From the NCBI GenBank assembly GCA_963792175.1, contig CAWBVG010000046.1:180389-244388 (forward strand): a stretch of 64,000 bases of DNA. Direction: 5' to 3'. The translations under genes were made by a program, and so were the position numbers. This DNA is from CAWBVG01 sp963792175 (GTDB lineage: Bacteria; Acidobacteriota; Vicinamibacteria; Vicinamibacterales; CAVVIG01). This document shows positions 45,957 through 56,006 of this stretch, piece by piece. The number at the start of each line of letters is the position of its first letter. The first letter of the stretch is position 1. The notes under the pieces are model-generated. The model did no database searches. It was not told the origin of the DNA and saw nothing but the letters and a program-made list of their open reading frames with translations.

Positions 45957-47373
45957 ACAGGTGTATGGCGGCGCCGTGTGCCGCATGCGCCGCCTCGCCG
46001 ATAGCCTCCGCCATCGTCGGATGCGCGTGAATCGTGCGAATCAGGTCCTCGACGGTCGCCTCGAGCCGCAGCGCCACCGTCGCTTCGGCCACCAGCTCCG
46101 TCGAGCGGGCTCCGATCATGTGCACGCCCAGGACCTCGTCGTATTTCTTATCGGCCACAATCTTGACGAAACCGTCGGTTTCGCCCGACATCTTGGCGCG
46201 TCCGAGGACGCCGAACGGAAACGTGCCGATACGGACGTCGAATCCGCGCGCCTTCGCCTCTTGTTCGGTCAGGCCGACGCTGCCAATTTCGGGGTCGCAA
46301 TACGTGCAGCCCGGGACGTGCTCGTAGTTGAGCGGCCGTAGATCCTGTCCGGCGATCCGTTCGGCGGCCAGAATGCCCTCGGCCGAGGAAACGTGCGCCA
46401 GCTGCGGATGTCCGGGCGTGCCGAGGGTAATGACGTCGCCGATCGCCGAAATGCCCGGGATGTTCGTCTTGTACTGTGCGTCGACCCTGACGTAGCCCTT
46501 CTCGATCTGCAGGCCGACGCCGTCCGCGTTCAGCCCTTCGGTCACCGGGGCCCGGCCGGTCGCGACGAGGAGGTAGTCGGCGCGCAGCTTCTTCGCGGTG
46601 CCGTCTGCCAGCTGCACCTCGATGTCGACGCCGTCGCCCGACACCCGGGCGGCGGTCACTCTCGCGCCGGTGTGGCTGGTGATGCCCTGCTTGCGGAACG
46701 ACTTCTCGAGCTCGGCCGATACCGCCTCGTCCTCGACCGGCACGAGACGCGGCAGCAGCTCGATGATCGTGACGTCGCTGCCGAAGCGCGCGAAGATCGA
46801 GGCGAACTCCACGCCGACCGCGCCGCTTCCCATGATCACCAGGGTCTTCGGCACGTCGCGAAGCTGAATCGCTTCGTCGCTCGTGATGATGCGACGGCGA
46901 TCGATCTCCACACCCGGCACGCCGCGCGGGGTCGAGCCGGTCGCGACGATGATCTCCTTGCGCGCGCGCAGGGTCTGCTTGTCGCCTTCGAAGACATCGA
47001 CGCCGCCGTTGCCGGTCAGACGGGCCGTTCCCTTGATCCAGTCGATCTTGTTTTTCTTGAAGAGGAACTCGACGCCTTTGGTCAGGCCGCCGACGATACG
47101 GTCCTTCCGCGTCTGCACCTGGCCCATGTCGATGCCGACCGGACCCGCAGGCAGGGTGACGCCCCAGTCCTTGGCATGCTGGGCGATCTTCAGCGCGTGC
47201 GCGTGCTCGAGGAGCGCCTTGGTGGGGATGCAGCCCCACAACAGGCAGGTGCCGCCGAGCGCCTTCTGTTTTTCGACGACCGCCGTCTTCAGCCCAAGCT
47301 GCGCGGCACGAATCGCCGCCACATAGCCGCCAGTACCGGCGCCTATGACGATTACGTCGTATTCGTTGGCCAC
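45955..47373 (-). CDS. lpdA: Dihydrolipoyl dehydrogenase (E3)
   Basis: 472 residues, intact. FAD motif VIVIGAGTGGYVAAIRAA, redox disulfide GGTCLLWGCIPTKALL (C-x4-C), NAD-binding segment LVIMGSGAVGVEFASIFARF, and the C-terminal catalytic dyad HAHPTMAEAIGE. It reoxidises the lipoyl group of the E2 encoded downstream. The gene order lpdA - E2 - lipB on one strand makes a lipoate-linked operon. The start ATG at 47373 lies 21 bases from the stop of the small upstream gene. Confidence 0.95.
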   Translation of the reverse strand: MANEYDVIVIGAGTGGYVAAIRAAQLGLKTAVVEKQKALGGTCLLWGCIPTKALLEHAHALKIAQHAKDWGVTLPAGPVGIDMGQVQTRKDRIVGGLTKGVEFLFKKNKIDWIKGTARLTGNGGVDVFEGDKQTLRARKEIIVATGSTPRGVPGVEIDRRRIITSDEAIQLRDVPKTLVIMGSGAVGVEFASIFARFGSDVTIIELLPRLVPVEDEAVSAELEKSFRKQGITSHTGARVTAARVSGDGVDIEVQLADGTAKKLRADYLLVATGRAPVTEGLNADGVGLQIEKGYVRVDAQYKTNIPGISAIGDVITLGTPGHPQLAHVSSAEGILAAERIAGQDLRPLNYEHVPGCTYCDPEIGSVGLTEQEAKARGFDVRIGTFPFGVLGRAKMSGETDGFVKIVADKKYDEVLGVHMIGARSTELVAEATVALRLEATVEDLIRTIHAHPTMAEAIGEAAHAAHGAAIHL

Positions 47374-47394
47374 GGGTGATCTCGCCTGGTGCTG

Positions 47395-47643
47395 CTAGCG
47401 CTTCAACGAAGAGAGGGGCACGAACGCGGTCGTGCCGGCCGGAGGGCCGGCGTCTGCCGGCTGAGGCGTCTGCTCGGGGTCGAGACGGTTGACGCGCGAC
47501 CGCAATTGGCCGTGTTCGTAACGGAGCTCCCAGTAGGACTCGGTGAGCCGTTCGAGCCGCCTGGCGAGACGCCGAGCCTTTGCGAGCGCGGCGAGCGCCA
47601 CCGCCACGGCGATCCCCGCGACCAACCACAGAAACATCAACAA
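47395..47643 (-). CDS. Small membrane-anchored coiled-coil protein
   Basis: 82 residues. An N-terminal membrane helix (LMFLWLVAGIAVAVALAALA), then a basic coiled-coil-like stretch (KARRLARRLERLTESYWELR; HGQLRSRVNRLD) and a Pro/Ala-rich tail. No named family. Upstream of lpdA on the same strand and divergent from the response regulator. Confidence 0.7.
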   Translation of the reverse strand: MLMFLWLVAGIAVAVALAALAKARRLARRLERLTESYWELRYEHGQLRSRVNRLDPEQTPQPADAGPPAGTTAFVPLSSLKR

Positions 47644-47722
47644 AACTCGTACCTTATCGAACGGCTTGCAACAGTGTCAACCGCCTGAGACAATACCCGC
47701 GTTTTCAACGGTTTCCCGACGC

Positions 47723-49112
<1,390 letters not shown>

Positions 49113-49431
49113 CCGGGCAACAACCTGCCCCGCCCGGCCAAGTTTTTACCCAGCACCGTAATCTATTGATCTGATTCGGCTAAGCGTCCTTCGACCATCC
49201 GCTCGTTGGCCCCAACGGCAACCGGTTGCCCGCTGCGGCCAACGAACTGCCTGAGCGTTATCGAACAGCCGAGCGACGGCTGTCAGTTTTACTAGCAAAC
49301 TGTTAGTTCTACCAGCAAAGCCCGCGATCGCGCTCCCACCCCGACCAGTGGAATACGCGTTGCTATTTCACCCAGCACGTCGTCACGCGCGTAGTGTCTC
49401 GCAGAAACGCAAAATCGGAGTTCAACCGGTC
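49113..49431 (+). promoter_or_regulatory. Structured leader/promoter region of the radical SAM cassette
   Basis: 319 bases without a gene. It holds (a) an imperfect nested palindrome at about 49202-49242 with outer arms cgttggcc/ggccaacg and the inner perfect palindrome ggcaaccggttgcc; (b) four related motifs agtt(t/c)tacc(t)agca at about 49141, 49285, 49305 and 49364, in the same orientation; and (c) a sigma-54-like promoter at 49349-49364. Together these look like a regulated promoter rather than spacer. Confidence 0.55.
49349..49364 (+). promoter_or_regulatory. Candidate sigma-54 promoter
   Basis: tggaatacgcgttgct: GG and GC are exactly 10 bases apart, as in the -24/-12 elements (TGG-N-TTGCT). 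The ATG of the radical SAM gene is 67 bases downstream, and a sigma-54 activator gene lies immediately upstream. Confidence 0.6.
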
Positions 49432-50847
49432 ATGCAACCTTCGATGTTCAACCTTCGTGTGCCGCTCCCCGCGCGCGACGAAGTGTTTCTGATGAACACG
49501 CTGACCGACGCTCAGCTGCTGGTTTCCAGCGACGTCGCTGCCCTCCTTGACCGCTGCGTCGCGACCACGCAATCCGGTCGGCGGCTTCCGCGCCGATGAA
49601 TGGGACGCCTTCAAGGTCCTCGCGGACAACGGCTTCCTGGTCGCGAGCCGCGACGCGGATCGCCGGAACCTCGATGCGTATCTGGACGAGGTCAAGGGCG
49701 ACACCTCCGAGTTGAACGTCACGGTGCTGACGACGCTGCAGTGCAACTTCGCGTGCGACTACTGCTTCCAGGGCGACCACGGCGACTACAACAAGCACGC
49801 CGAGCGGATGTCACTCGAGACCGCAGTTCGTGTGGGTGACTGGATCGAACGCGAATTGGATCGCGTGCATCCCGAAAAGCTGGTGATGACGTTCTTCGGC
49901 GGCGAGCCGCTGCTGAACCTGCCGGTGATGTACGAACTGTCGGAGCAGGCTGTGGCACGCGACGCAAGCGCGTGGTATCCCGATATTCGTCAACATCATC
50001 ACCAACGGCTTGCTGCTGACGCCTGACGTCGTCGACCGACTGCTGCCGTACGGGTTGAACGGCATCAAGATCACGCTCGACGGCGACAAGGACGCCCATA
50101 ACCGCATGCGGCCGCTCCGCGGCGGTCAGGGCACCTTCGATCGCATCATCGACAACATCCGCAAGGTCGCCGGCCGCTGCCGGATCGCCATCGGCGGCAA
50201 CTTCGACGAGACGTCCGTTGACAGCTACCCGGCGCTGCTCGATTTTCTGAGCGCGCAGGAATTCGCGGACAAGCTCGTGAAGGTGAACTTCAAGCCGGTC
50301 GTCGCGGACGGAAGCCGCAAGCCGAAGGGCATCATCCCGCTGATTCCGGTCGGCGGCAAGAACGCCAACACTCACTTGAACGGCATCGTGCATGACCTCG
50401 GCGGGCGCCGGCGGCGGGTCGTCTTGCGACAACTGCGATTTCCTCGACGACAAGATGGCGTTCCTCCGCGAGGAGACCAAGCGCCGTGGTTTTCCGACGC
50501 CCGATGGCGTCCACAACGGCCCGTGCCACGTGCACAAGCAGCACGCGCACACGATCGGCCCCGACGGATCGCTGTACGCCTGCCCGGGATTCACCGGCCA
50601 GCTCGCGATGTCGACGGGGCACATCGACGACCGGAAGGACTCCTGGCGTCAATCGTCACGGGAAAAGTTCGATCGGCTGTCGCCCTGGTCGGAGTGCGGC
50701 GACTGCGCGTTCATCCCAGTATGTGCCGGTGGCTGCGTGGCCTCATCGCAGTCACAACTTGGCGACATGAATCTGCCGACATGTCACAAGCGGAGTTTCG
50801 AATCGGCGGTCATCGCGCTGGCGCATGACGCGTCCAGCGCTGCTTAG
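49432..50847 (+). CDS. Radical SAM/SPASM peptide maturase, frameshifted
   Basis: About 470 residues after correcting three +1 shifts (about 49572, 49983, 50404). The N-terminal segment MQPSMFNLRVPLPARDEVF is followed by the radical SAM cluster motif CNFACDYCF (C-x3-C-x2-C), the GGEP motif (FFGGEPLLNLP) and the TIM-barrel strands NGIKITLDGD and HNRMRPLRGGQGTFDRIIDN. The C-terminus is a SPASM domain: CDNC, GPCHV, LYACPGF, CGDCAFIPVCAGGC and a last PTCHK, the auxiliary 4Fe-4S ligands. Such enzymes modify ribosomally made peptides (thioether, C-C links, epimerisation). A tiny gene follows 10 bases downstream. Confidence 0.88.
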
Positions 50848-50857
50848 GGGGAGTACA

Positions 50858-50941
50858 ATGAAGATCAAAGTCATCAAGAAGGCGTCGCAATGTGAAGCCG
50901 ACGCGGCTTCTGCGGAGCATTCGTCGACGAGCCGCCGATGA
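50858..50941 (+). CDS. Short peptide, candidate RiPP precursor for the radical SAM enzyme
   Basis: 27 codons with a very strong ribosome site (gggggag, 5 bases before ATG). The peptide starts MKIKVIKKAS, has a single Cys at residue 12 (QCEAD) and a Ser/Ala/Glu-rich second half (AASAEHSST). It is located 10 bases after the maturase stop and 16 bases before the lipoprotein start. A one-base shift at about 50928 would replace the end SRR by EPPMNKK with TAG at 50950-50952, 5 bases before the next ATG; that reading is possible because neighbouring genes carry such shifts. No known precursor family was recognised, so assignment as substrate is inference from position. Confidence 0.6.
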   Translation: MKIKVIKKASQCEADAASAEHSSTSRR

Positions 50942-50957
50942 ACAAGAAGTAGCCTGG

Positions 50958-52496
50958 ATGGCCGAACAGCGCGGCAGAAGCCGCCCTGGCGGAACTCGCT
51001 TGGCACTCGGCGTGATCGCTGTCGGCGCCTGTGCCTGCCTCGGCTGGGCCTGCCGCCGGAGCGGCGGAGAAGCGCCTGCGGCTTCTCCCCCCGTCGCGTT
51101 GCGCCTCGGCATCAGCCAGGTTTCGACGACCAATCCGACCATCGGCCTCCGGCAGCTGCGCCAACATCTTGACGGTGGAGAGTCTGGCACGAGCTGCCGA
51201 GGATGGCCGGATGCAACCGTCGCTGGCCGAAAGCTGGACGCCAGAGCGCGGATGGCCGCTCACTCACGCATCAAGCTGCGGCCGAACGTCACATTCCAGG
51301 ACGGCACGCCCGTCGACGCCGAAGCCATCGCGAACATCCTTCCAGAGTCTCTAAGGTCGTTCATGGGACCGATTCGCATCGACGTCGAAGGGATCCGCGC
51401 GTCGGACGTCGATCGCGTCGAATTGACATTCAAGCACTCATCACCGTTCCTGCTCGAGACGCTCGAAAATCCGATTCGAGCGCCCGGGCACTCCGCCATC
51501 CGGTACAGGTCCTTACGTCGGCGCGCCCGGCTCAATGACCGACCTTCGAGGCCAACGCCAGCTACTACCTGGGTAAGCCGGCGATCGACGAACATCGATG
51601 TGACCACATACCCGACAGTGCGCGCAGCGTGGGCTGAGCTGCTGCGCGATCGGATCGACATGCTGTGGGAGGTGGACCCGACGCGCTCGATTCGATGACG
51701 AGTTCAAGTTCGGTCTCGGTCTTCACGTACACCCGCCGCTATCAGTACGTCCTTGCTTTCAATCCAGCCGCCCGCGCGGTCGCGTCCAAAGAGGTACGAC
51801 GAGCGCTGAACACCGCGATCGATCGAGATGCGCTCGTCAAGCACGCGCTGAACGGCCACGGCCTCGCTTCGTCCGGGCCCCTCTGGCCGCAGTATTGGGC
51901 GTTGGCGAACGACCGACCGAAACTGTCGATTCGATCCGCGAGCCGCTGCGGACGACGCTCAAGCGCAAGACTGGTGGCGCGTCGAAGGCCGACGCGAGGA
52001 TTCACTTCACCTGCCTGATCCCGCCAGATTCGCTCAACGAAAGGGTCGCGCTGGAGGTCAAACGCCAACTCGAGGCCGTTGGAGTCGATATGGCGCTGGA
52101 GGAGATTCCCCAGGAACAGCTGATCGCACGGCTCGGCAAGGGCGATTACGAGGCCATGCTCTTTCACGTTCATCAGCGGACCGACACTATTCCGTCCCTA
52201 TCTGGTGTGGCACTCGGGCGCGCCGATCAACTGGGGTCATTTCGGCGGTCCCAATATCGACAAGGCCCTCGACGCCGTTCGCTTTTCTGGATCCGACGCC
52301 GAATACCGTGACGGCGGTAGCCAGTTTGAATCAGATTTTCGCGGACGATCCCCCCGCCGTGTTCCTCGCATGGCAAGAACGTGCACGTGCGGTCAGCAGG
52401 CGCTTTTCGGTCCCGTCGGAACCTGGGCGCGATATCCTGGGGACCCTACGGCTTTGGAAGCCCGCTGCCGATACCCGACAAGCCAGCCGCAACTAG
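50958..52496 (+). CDS. ABC-type peptide/solute-binding lipoprotein (SBP_bac_5 family), multiply frameshifted
   Basis: About 510 residues. The N-terminal lipobox is in ACACLGWACRRSGG. SBP_bac_5 segments recognisable in successive frames: ILTVESLARAAEDGRMQPSL and AESWTPERG, RIKLRPNVTFQDGTPVDAEA, ANASYYLGKPAID-like, AWAELLRDRIDMLWEV, SKEVRRALNTAIDRDALVKH, GIAL/GPLWPQYWAL, VALEVKRQLEAVGVDMALEE and IPQEQLIARLGKGDYEAML. At least seven +1 shifts, and the final segment ends at 52496. No permease or ATPase gene is adjacent, so it may serve as a sensor or binding partner for the peptide system rather than import. Placed between peptide and kinase genes. Confidence 0.75.
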
Positions 52497-52500
52497 ACGA

Positions 52501-54265
52501 ATGAAGCTTCGGATTCGGCACATCGCCACGCGATTCGCGCTGCTCGTCGGCGTCGCGGCCGTCGTTCCGCTGCTCGCGTACGGTGCCGTCTCCCTGCTCT
52601 CCCTTCAGCGCGGCACCCACGACTCCATCGTCACCGGCAACGTCAACGTCGCCACGCGAGCGGCCGAAGAAATCCGTCGCTACATCGTCAGCAACGCGGC
52701 GCTGCTGAAGGCGCTGTCGGCCGACCTGCAGAACACCGGCCTCGAGCGCCGGCAGCAGGATCAGATCCTCAAGAACTACATCCTCGAATTCCGCGAGTTC
52801 CGCGAGATCACGCTGTTCGACGAAGCCGGCGCGCCCGTCGTGTCGAGCCGCGCGGGCAAGCCGCGGATCGTCATCCCCAAGAACACGGCGCCGGTCGTCG
52901 AGGGCGTGGACATGTCGCCGATCCGCGTCGACGAAGATCTGCTGCCGACGGCGACGTTCGTCATCCGCCTCACGCGCCTGAACCAGGGGGCCGGCTGGCT
53001 GGCCGGCGAGTTCTAGCTCGAGGAGATGTGGCGCATGGTCGACCGCATCCGGATCGGCGAGCACGGCTACGCGATGGTCATCGCGCCGGGAGGCGAGCTG
53101 ATCGCGCACGGCGACCCCGACAAGAAGGCGCTCGTCGCCCAGGCACGCACCATGACGGCGCACCCGCTGGTTGCGGCGATCCGCGAAAAACACGACGACG
53201 CGCCGGCGTCGCTCGAGTACACCGACGACGGGCGCAGGAACCTCGGCGTGGCGACGAAAATCCCGGCACCTCGGCTGGACCGTGGCGGTCGAGCAACCGA
53301 CCAGCGAGGCCTACGCGAACGCCACGCAGCTCGAGCGCCAGCTGCGGATCGCCATCCTGGCCGCGTTGCTGGTCATGGTCGTCATCGGCTATCTGTTCGG
53401 CCGCTCGTTCATCAACCCGATTCTGGAGCTGAAGCGCGCGACGCACGACGTCGCCGCCGGCCGCCTCAGCACGCGCGTCGACATCACGACGCGGCGACGA
53501 GTTCACGGACCTCGGCGACGTCGTTCAACACCATGGCCGACCGGCTGGTCCAGCTGCAGGAAGACGTCAAGCGCCAGGAGCGCCACGCGATGTTCGGCCG
53601 CGTCGCCGCCGGCATCGTCCACGACCTGTCGCATCCGATTCAGAACATCGGCAACAGCACGCGCCTGCTCCTGCGCGACGACGTCGATCAGGAATCGCGG
53701 GACATGTTCCGGCGCACCATCGAGCGCGAGCTGACGACGCTCAAGCGCTTCATGGACGACCTGCGCAACGTCGTCAAGCCGAAGCCGATCGAACGCTTCG
53801 CGATGGAAGTGAACTCAGTCGGTGACCGAGATCGTCGAGTCGATGCGGCCGGAAGGCGATCGCAACGGCGTGCTGGTCGAAGCGCGCTACGCGCCGGGCC
53901 CGCTGGTCATCGAGGGCGACCGCTTCGCGCTGGGCCGCGTCTACCGCAACCTGATATCGAACGCAATCCAGGCGACGGCGCCGGGCGGCAGCGTGACCAT
54001 CGCGACCGCGCGGGTCGGCGACCACGTCGAGATCAGCGTCACCGACACCGGATCGGGCATTCCCGCCGATCGTCTGTCCGCGATCTTCGACGACTTCGTC
54101 ACCACCAAGCGGCGGGGCCTCGGGCTCGGCCTCGCCATCTCCAAGCGCATCGTCGAGCAACTCGACGGCACGATCGTCGTCGAGAGCGAAGTCGGACGCG
54201 GCACGGCGTTCACGCTGCGGTTTCCCGCGCGCGACGATCGGACAGTGCAGGTGGCTGCAAGCTGA
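52501..54265 (+). CDS. Membrane sensor histidine kinase, frameshifted and with an in-frame TAG
   Basis: About 585 residues. N-terminal membrane helix (ALLVGVAAVVPLLAYGAVSL), periplasmic sensor domain with two parts (LFDEAGAPVVSSRAGKPRIV; RIGEHGYAMVIAPGGELIAH) typical of double-Cache, second helix (IAILAALLVMVVIGYLFG), HAMP (GRSFINPILELKRATHDVAA), H-box VAAGIVHDLSHPIQNIGN and ATPase: NLISNAIQATAPGGS, VTDTGSGIPADRL and GLGLGLAISKRIVEQLDG. A TAG at 53014-53016 sits in the same frame on both sides (GEF-stop-LEEMWRMVD). Further one-base shifts near 53266, 53500 and 53818. NtrB-like output; likely partner of the sigma-54 regulator. Confidence 0.85.
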
Positions 54266-54286
54266 GCAGCCGGCAGGAGGATGGAT

Positions 54287-54529
54287 ATGTTCCGGACACT
54301 CGTGAAGACTGACGCGCTTTCGGTCGACGACCAGACGGTCGCCGTCCGATACTTCGAGCTGCGAACCATGCGCGGGGCACGCCGCTACAGCGCGGAGATT
54401 CTGCTCGCGCCGGGCGATCGCATCATTCTCGACGACGATTCGGTGACCAACCTCGAGGCGCGCACCAACGTGCTCGTGCCGGCGACGCTGTACAGCCGGC
54501 TGCTGGCCAGCCGTCCCGACGCCGCCTAA
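54287..54529 (+). CDS. Small protein of unknown function at cassette end
   Basis: 80 residues, starting at 54287 with an aggagg site 6 bases upstream (the ATG at 54281 overlaps that site). Beta-rich: DALSVDDQTVAVRYFELRTM, GARRYSAEILLAPGDRIILD, DSVTNLEARTNVLVPATLYS. No known domain. It follows the kinase by 21 bases and probably belongs to the same operon. Possibly a regulatory or immunity component. Confidence 0.65.
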   Translation: MFRTLVKTDALSVDDQTVAVRYFELRTMRGARRYSAEILLAPGDRIILDDDSVTNLEARTNVLVPATLYSRLLASRPDAA

Positions 54530-54658
54530 ATCGTTCGTTGGTTGGTCCGGAAAGAACGATCCCCGCGAAGAGGGCGCAGCGACGAGCCGTCGCCGCCGCG
54601 CTGTCCTCAGCCAGGAATCACCGGGACGGCGCTGGGGGGAATCCTGCGTCGAACGGCG

Positions 54659-54961
54659 CTACTTCTTGGGCAGCACCGCGTCCTTCAACTGCTTTGCAAT
54701 TCGGGCCTTGACCACGGTCTTGGCGGGAATCTTGATGGCCTCGCCCGTCGCCGGGTTCCGTCCCATCCGCGCCTTCCGCTTCTGAACGACCAGCTTCACC
54801 ATTCCGGGCAGCACGAACTCTCCGGAGCGCTTCAGCTCCTTCTCCGCGAGCGCCGTCAGCTCGTCGAAGTACTCGCGGGCCTGCGTCCGCTTGACTTCGA
54901 ACCGTTCGGCGAAGTGCGAGAAGAGTTCGGACTTGCCCATCCTGCGGGCGGCGTCAGCCAT
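54659..54961 (-). CDS. HU-family DNA-binding protein
   Basis: 100 residues, a histone-like HU/IHF fold. N-terminal helical body (KSELFSHFAERFEVKRTQAR), LPGMVKLVVQKRKARMGRNP and the beta-arm ATGEAIKIPAKTVVKARIAK with the conserved intercalating Pro. Expected to bend and compact DNA. A convergent gap (54530-54658) to the small protein gene shows no clear terminator. Confidence 0.92.
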   Translation of the reverse strand: MADAARRMGKSELFSHFAERFEVKRTQAREYFDELTALAEKELKRSGEFVLPGMVKLVVQKRKARMGRNPATGEAIKIPAKTVVKARIAKQLKDAVLPKK

Positions 54962-55135
54962 CGGTGTTCCCCCCTTGACGCGCTGTGATGTTTCACCGCC
55001 GATCGTCGCGCGCGCGGCATCAATCGCGGTATTGCTCGAAAAACCGCGTATCCTAGCGCGGCCTTCTCACCAGTGTCAATTCGCGGCAACCGCGAAAACA
55101 TCGGTTTTTCGGCCTGAATGCTAGAATTTCGACGT

Positions 55136-55516
55136 ATGTCAAGCTCGACGCTCGAAACCTTCCCCAACCCGCGTCCCGAGCGGGAATACGAGATCGCGAT
55201 TCAGTGTCCGGAGTTCACGTCCGTGTGCCCGAAGACCGGCCTTCCCGATTTCGGCGAGATCCGGATCTCCTACGTGCCCGACGCGCACTGCATCGAGCTG
55301 AAATCGCTGAAGTACTACCTGATCGAGTTCCGCAACCGCGGCATCTTCTACGAGAGCGTCACGAACCAGATCCTCGACGATCTCGTCGCGGCGCTGCAGC
55401 CGCGCCGCATGACGGTCGTCGGCGACTTCTCGGTGCGCGGCGGCATCAAGACAGTCGTCACGGCGCAGTACGTCAAGACTACGAAGCTGTCAGCATCGCA
55501 TCGGCTGATCAGCTGA
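55136..55516 (+). CDS. queF: NADPH-dependent 7-cyano-7-deazaguanine reductase QueF
   Basis: 126 residues. Reduces preQ0 to preQ1 in queuosine synthesis. Active-site Cys and Asp in FTSVCPKTGLPDFGEI, the QueF motif ESLKYYL-type KSLKYYLIEFRNRGIFYES, and VTNQILDDLVAALQPR. Short (type I) QueF form. The start at 55136 (MSSSTLETFP) fits family length. No other queuosine genes in the window. Confidence 0.93.
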   Translation: MSSSTLETFPNPRPEREYEIAIQCPEFTSVCPKTGLPDFGEIRISYVPDAHCIELKSLKYYLIEFRNRGIFYESVTNQILDDLVAALQPRRMTVVGDFSVRGGIKTVVTAQYVKTTKLSASHRLIS

Positions 55517-55541
55517 GAGCTGAGTGCTGAGCCGGATTGTC

Positions 55542-55835
55542 ATGAGCGACGATCCCATCCGCATTCCGATCGAAGCCGAGCTCGACCTCCATGCATTCGC
55601 GCCGCGCGATATCGCATCGGTGGTCTGCGACTACATCGACGCCGCCGTCCTGGCCGGTCTCCGCGACGTGCGCCTCGTGCACGGACGCGGCACGGGCGTG
55701 CAGCGGGGCATCGTTCAAGCCGCGCTCGATCGCCACCCGTCCGTCGTCGAGTTCCACGACGATCCAGCGTCCCACCTCGGAGCGACGATCGCCCGCCTCG
55801 CAGCGTCGGGGTCGGATACCGTATCCGACCCCTGA
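55542..55835 (+). CDS. Smr-domain protein (MutS2 C-terminal-like)
   Basis: 97 residues. The Smr domain with LDLHAFAPRD and the HGRGTG motif (VRLVHGRGTGVQRGIV) that characterises Smr endonucleases. Stand-alone Smr proteins are linked to nucleic-acid cleavage, such as at collided ribosomes or branched DNA. The last residues (GSDTVSDP) and the stop are encoded by the REP-like palindrome, so the original C-terminus was probably about 8 residues shorter or different. Confidence 0.88.
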   Translation: MSDDPIRIPIEAELDLHAFAPRDIASVVCDYIDAAVLAGLRDVRLVHGRGTGVQRGIVQAALDRHPSVVEFHDDPASHLGATIARLAASGSDTVSDP

Positions 55836-55877
55836 CCGACGGGAACCCAGACGGGGTCGGATACAGTATCCGACCCC
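55808..55877. repeat. Paired REP-like palindromes
   Basis: Two copies of the same 25-base palindrome (ggggtcggatac-N-gtatccgacccc) at 55808-55832 and 55853-55877, separated by 20 bases, as in bacterial interspersed mosaic elements. Each stem is 12 perfect pairs. Similar palindromes elsewhere are mobilised by REP-associated tyrosine transposases; no such gene is here. Confidence 0.85.
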
Positions 55878-56006
55878 GGCACACGCACGCGGCACGTCGC
55901 TTGCCCGTAAGGACGCCTCAGCGCCGCTCGGTGGTCGCAAGTCGTTGATTCGACTGCCGCGCGATTTTTCGTGCGGCAGTTTCTGCGCGCGAGCGGCCAA
56001 ACCGCA
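55878..56006. other. Leader region of the helicase gene
   Basis: Short region before the helicase start; the frame is open from 55971, so an upstream start is possible. No promoter recognised. Confidence 0.3.

Noticed and set aside
50892..50957. Upstream ATG (50892) for the SBP lipoprotein
   Set aside because: It overlaps the short peptide gene and adds a basic stretch before the lipoprotein signal; 50958 gives a normal signal peptide.
49432..54265. Programmed ribosomal frameshifting
   Set aside because: Too many sites, no slippery heptamers at consistent positions, and the same kind of shift occurs in unrelated genes across the window.
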